A stretch of DNA of 64,000 nucleotides from Niallia endozanthoxylica (GTDB lineage: Bacteria > Bacillota > Bacilli > Bacillales > Cytobacillaceae). Where the stretch lies: assembly GCF_008710145.1 (NCBI RefSeq), contig NZ_VYKL01000041.1:1-64000 (forward strand), in the 5' to 3' direction. A program made the translations under genes and the position numbers. The notes below the pieces were generated by a model that saw nothing but the letters and a program-made list of their open reading frames with translations, made no database searches and was not told the DNA's origin. Position 1 is the first letter of the stretch. Every line of letters starts with the position of its first letter. Below, piece after piece: positions 63,059 through 64,000 of the stretch.

Positions 63059-64000
63059 ATGAAAACAAATCCAAAAGAGCCTAAAAAATTTATATTTTTC
63101 GAGAGATCCGGAAGGAGATGGAGGTATTCAAAGTTTAGTTTTAATCTAATTCTAGTAGTGGCAATTATCTTCATACTTTTCATTGCAAAAGGATTATTTG
63201 ACAGACCCCAATTGGCTGAGCTGGATATGAATAACAGCAATATTAAACCAATAAATAACCCCGTTCCCCATTCGGATTCCTCGGATGGAAAAGAGCTTTC
63301 CTTTGATTCAATTGCAATACCGCAACAAGAAACGAAACCAAAGATTTTTACTTTTTATCAGTCCCAACACTATTCCAATACAGAGAATCTGGTTTCTCTT
63401 AAGAAAAATATTCACTCCATCGATGTTCTTATCCCTGATTGGCTTTATTTCAACAAAGATGGGAGTATTGTAGAAAAATCGGAAGCAAGAATTGATTACT
63501 TAGTAAGGGAAAGCGGTGTACAAATTGTCCCATCTATTACACTCGATCAAAATAGCACAGCCGATGATGTTCATAACTGGCTTTCAAATCCCCAAACTCA
63601 AGATCAAATGAGTCAAAACCTGTTAAATGTTATTAAAACAAATGGCTACCAAGGCGTCCATTTAAATTTTGAGGATGTACACTGGGAAGATAAAGATCTT
63701 TATAATCAGTTTGTTACAAAGTTATATCATTCTTTTCATAATTCCGGATTACTGCTTACATTATTTGTTCGCTTAGGCGATGATACATACGATACAAAGT
63801 TACTTTCTGATGTATCAGATCATTTAATTGTCAAAGCATTTGATCAACATATTGAGCAAGGCGAGCCTGGTCCTTTAGCATCGTTTCAATGGACACAGGA
63901 TTTGATTAGTCAATACAGCGGAGCAAAAGAAAAATTAGTATTATGTTTAGCTAACTATGGATATGACTGGAATGTAACGACAGGTGAACCTGCAGCACCA
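63059..64000 (+). CDS. GH18-type glycoside hydrolase domain protein (5' part, runs off the window)
   Basis: An open frame of at least 314 codons with no stop before the window edge. The cytoplasmic start KKFIFFERSGRRWRYSKFS precedes a membrane helix (~25-45) and a linker; from ~90 a GH18/chitinase-like TIM-barrel begins (FTFYQSQHYSNTENLVSLKKN, IDVLIPDWLYF, GYQGVHLNFEDVHWED, LVLCLANYGYDW). The GH18 consensus DxxDxDxE appears as HLNFEDV, with the catalytic-type Glu. In Bacilli this N-terminus is typical of large proteins that continue with polysaccharide deacetylase and GT2 domains, which would lie outside the window. The ATG at 63059 has GAGG upstream. Confidence 0.8.
   Translation, partial: MKTNPKEPKKFIFFERSGRRWRYSKFSFNLILVVAIIFILFIAKGLFDRPQLAELDMNNSNIKPINNPVPHSDSSDGKELSFDSIAIPQQETKPKIFTFYQSQHYSNTENLVSLKKNIHSIDVLIPDWLYFNKDGSIVEKSEARIDYLVRESGVQIVPSITLDQNSTADDVHNWLSNPQTQDQMSQNLLNVIKTNGYQGVHLNFEDVHWEDKDLYNQFVTKLYHSFHNSGLLLTLFVRLGDDTYDTKLLSDVSDHLIVKAFDQHIEQGEPGPLASFQWTQDLISQYSGAKEKLVLCLANYGYDWNVTTGEPAAP

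Overview
The window looks like chromosomal DNA of a low-GC, spore-former-type Gram-positive of the Bacillaceae. It has strong AGGAGG-type ribosome binding sites, frequent TTG/GTG starts, LCP, CsaB, SLH, SpoIID-like and SwrC-like proteins, and U-tract hairpin terminators. No rRNA, tRNA or CRISPR array was seen. The theme is the cell surface: making wall polymers, anchoring proteins to them, and remodelling peptidoglycan.

Layout. 0-6.5 kb: a lic-type phosphocholine operon (HTH-nucleotidyltransferase-LicA fusion, LicB-like transporter, LicC-like cytidylyltransferase) next to two wall hydrolases (glucosaminidase, NlpC/P60) carrying choline-binding-type aromatic repeats. 7-17 kb: a polysaccharide locus (Wzy/O-antigen-ligase-like protein, LCP transferase, Alg13/Alg14-like glycosyltransferase pair, two GT4 enzymes, CsaB-type pyruvyl transferase, MurJ/MviN-type flippase). 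17-53 kb: a cluster of 15 SLH-domain proteins. Some carry enzymes (glucosaminidase, subtilisin, amidase, SGNH esterase, transglycosylase, SpoIID, NlpC/P60, YcdB-like); others look structural, including an 821-aa S-layer candidate and a 1429-aa giant. A diguanylate cyclase, an HD-GYP protein, an acetate-type transporter, an SPFH/RHH pair and an aromatic-acid-exporter-like protein are interspersed. 54-61 kb: a TetR-regulated RND pump with a lipoprotein adaptor and a TolC-like protein, notable in a monoderm. 61-64 kb: a YwaF-like membrane protein, an HTH remnant, and the start of a GH18-type protein that runs off the end.

How the genes fit together. CsaB is known to pyruvylate the secondary wall polymer that SLH domains bind, so the csaB locus plausibly makes the ligand for the 15 SLH proteins. 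The lic operon plausibly makes the phosphocholine ligand for the two choline-binding-type hydrolases. The window therefore appears to encode two separate polymer/anchor systems with partly duplicated catalytic domains.

Non-coding highlights. A palindromic repeat with core GGGGGAC(T/A)GTCCCCC occurs at 11 intergenic loci between 10.2 and 36.5 kb and, by eye, nowhere else in the window. The only HUH/Y1 (RAYT-like) transposase gene lies within this range with copies on both sides, which suggests a REP/RAYT-type system. Two ~140-bp elements can fold as four-way-junction cloverleaves (6678-6818 and 10452-10590). Two inverted copies of another hairpin-rich repeat sit at 1-108 and 32954-33063. All function calls come from reading motifs; no database search was run.
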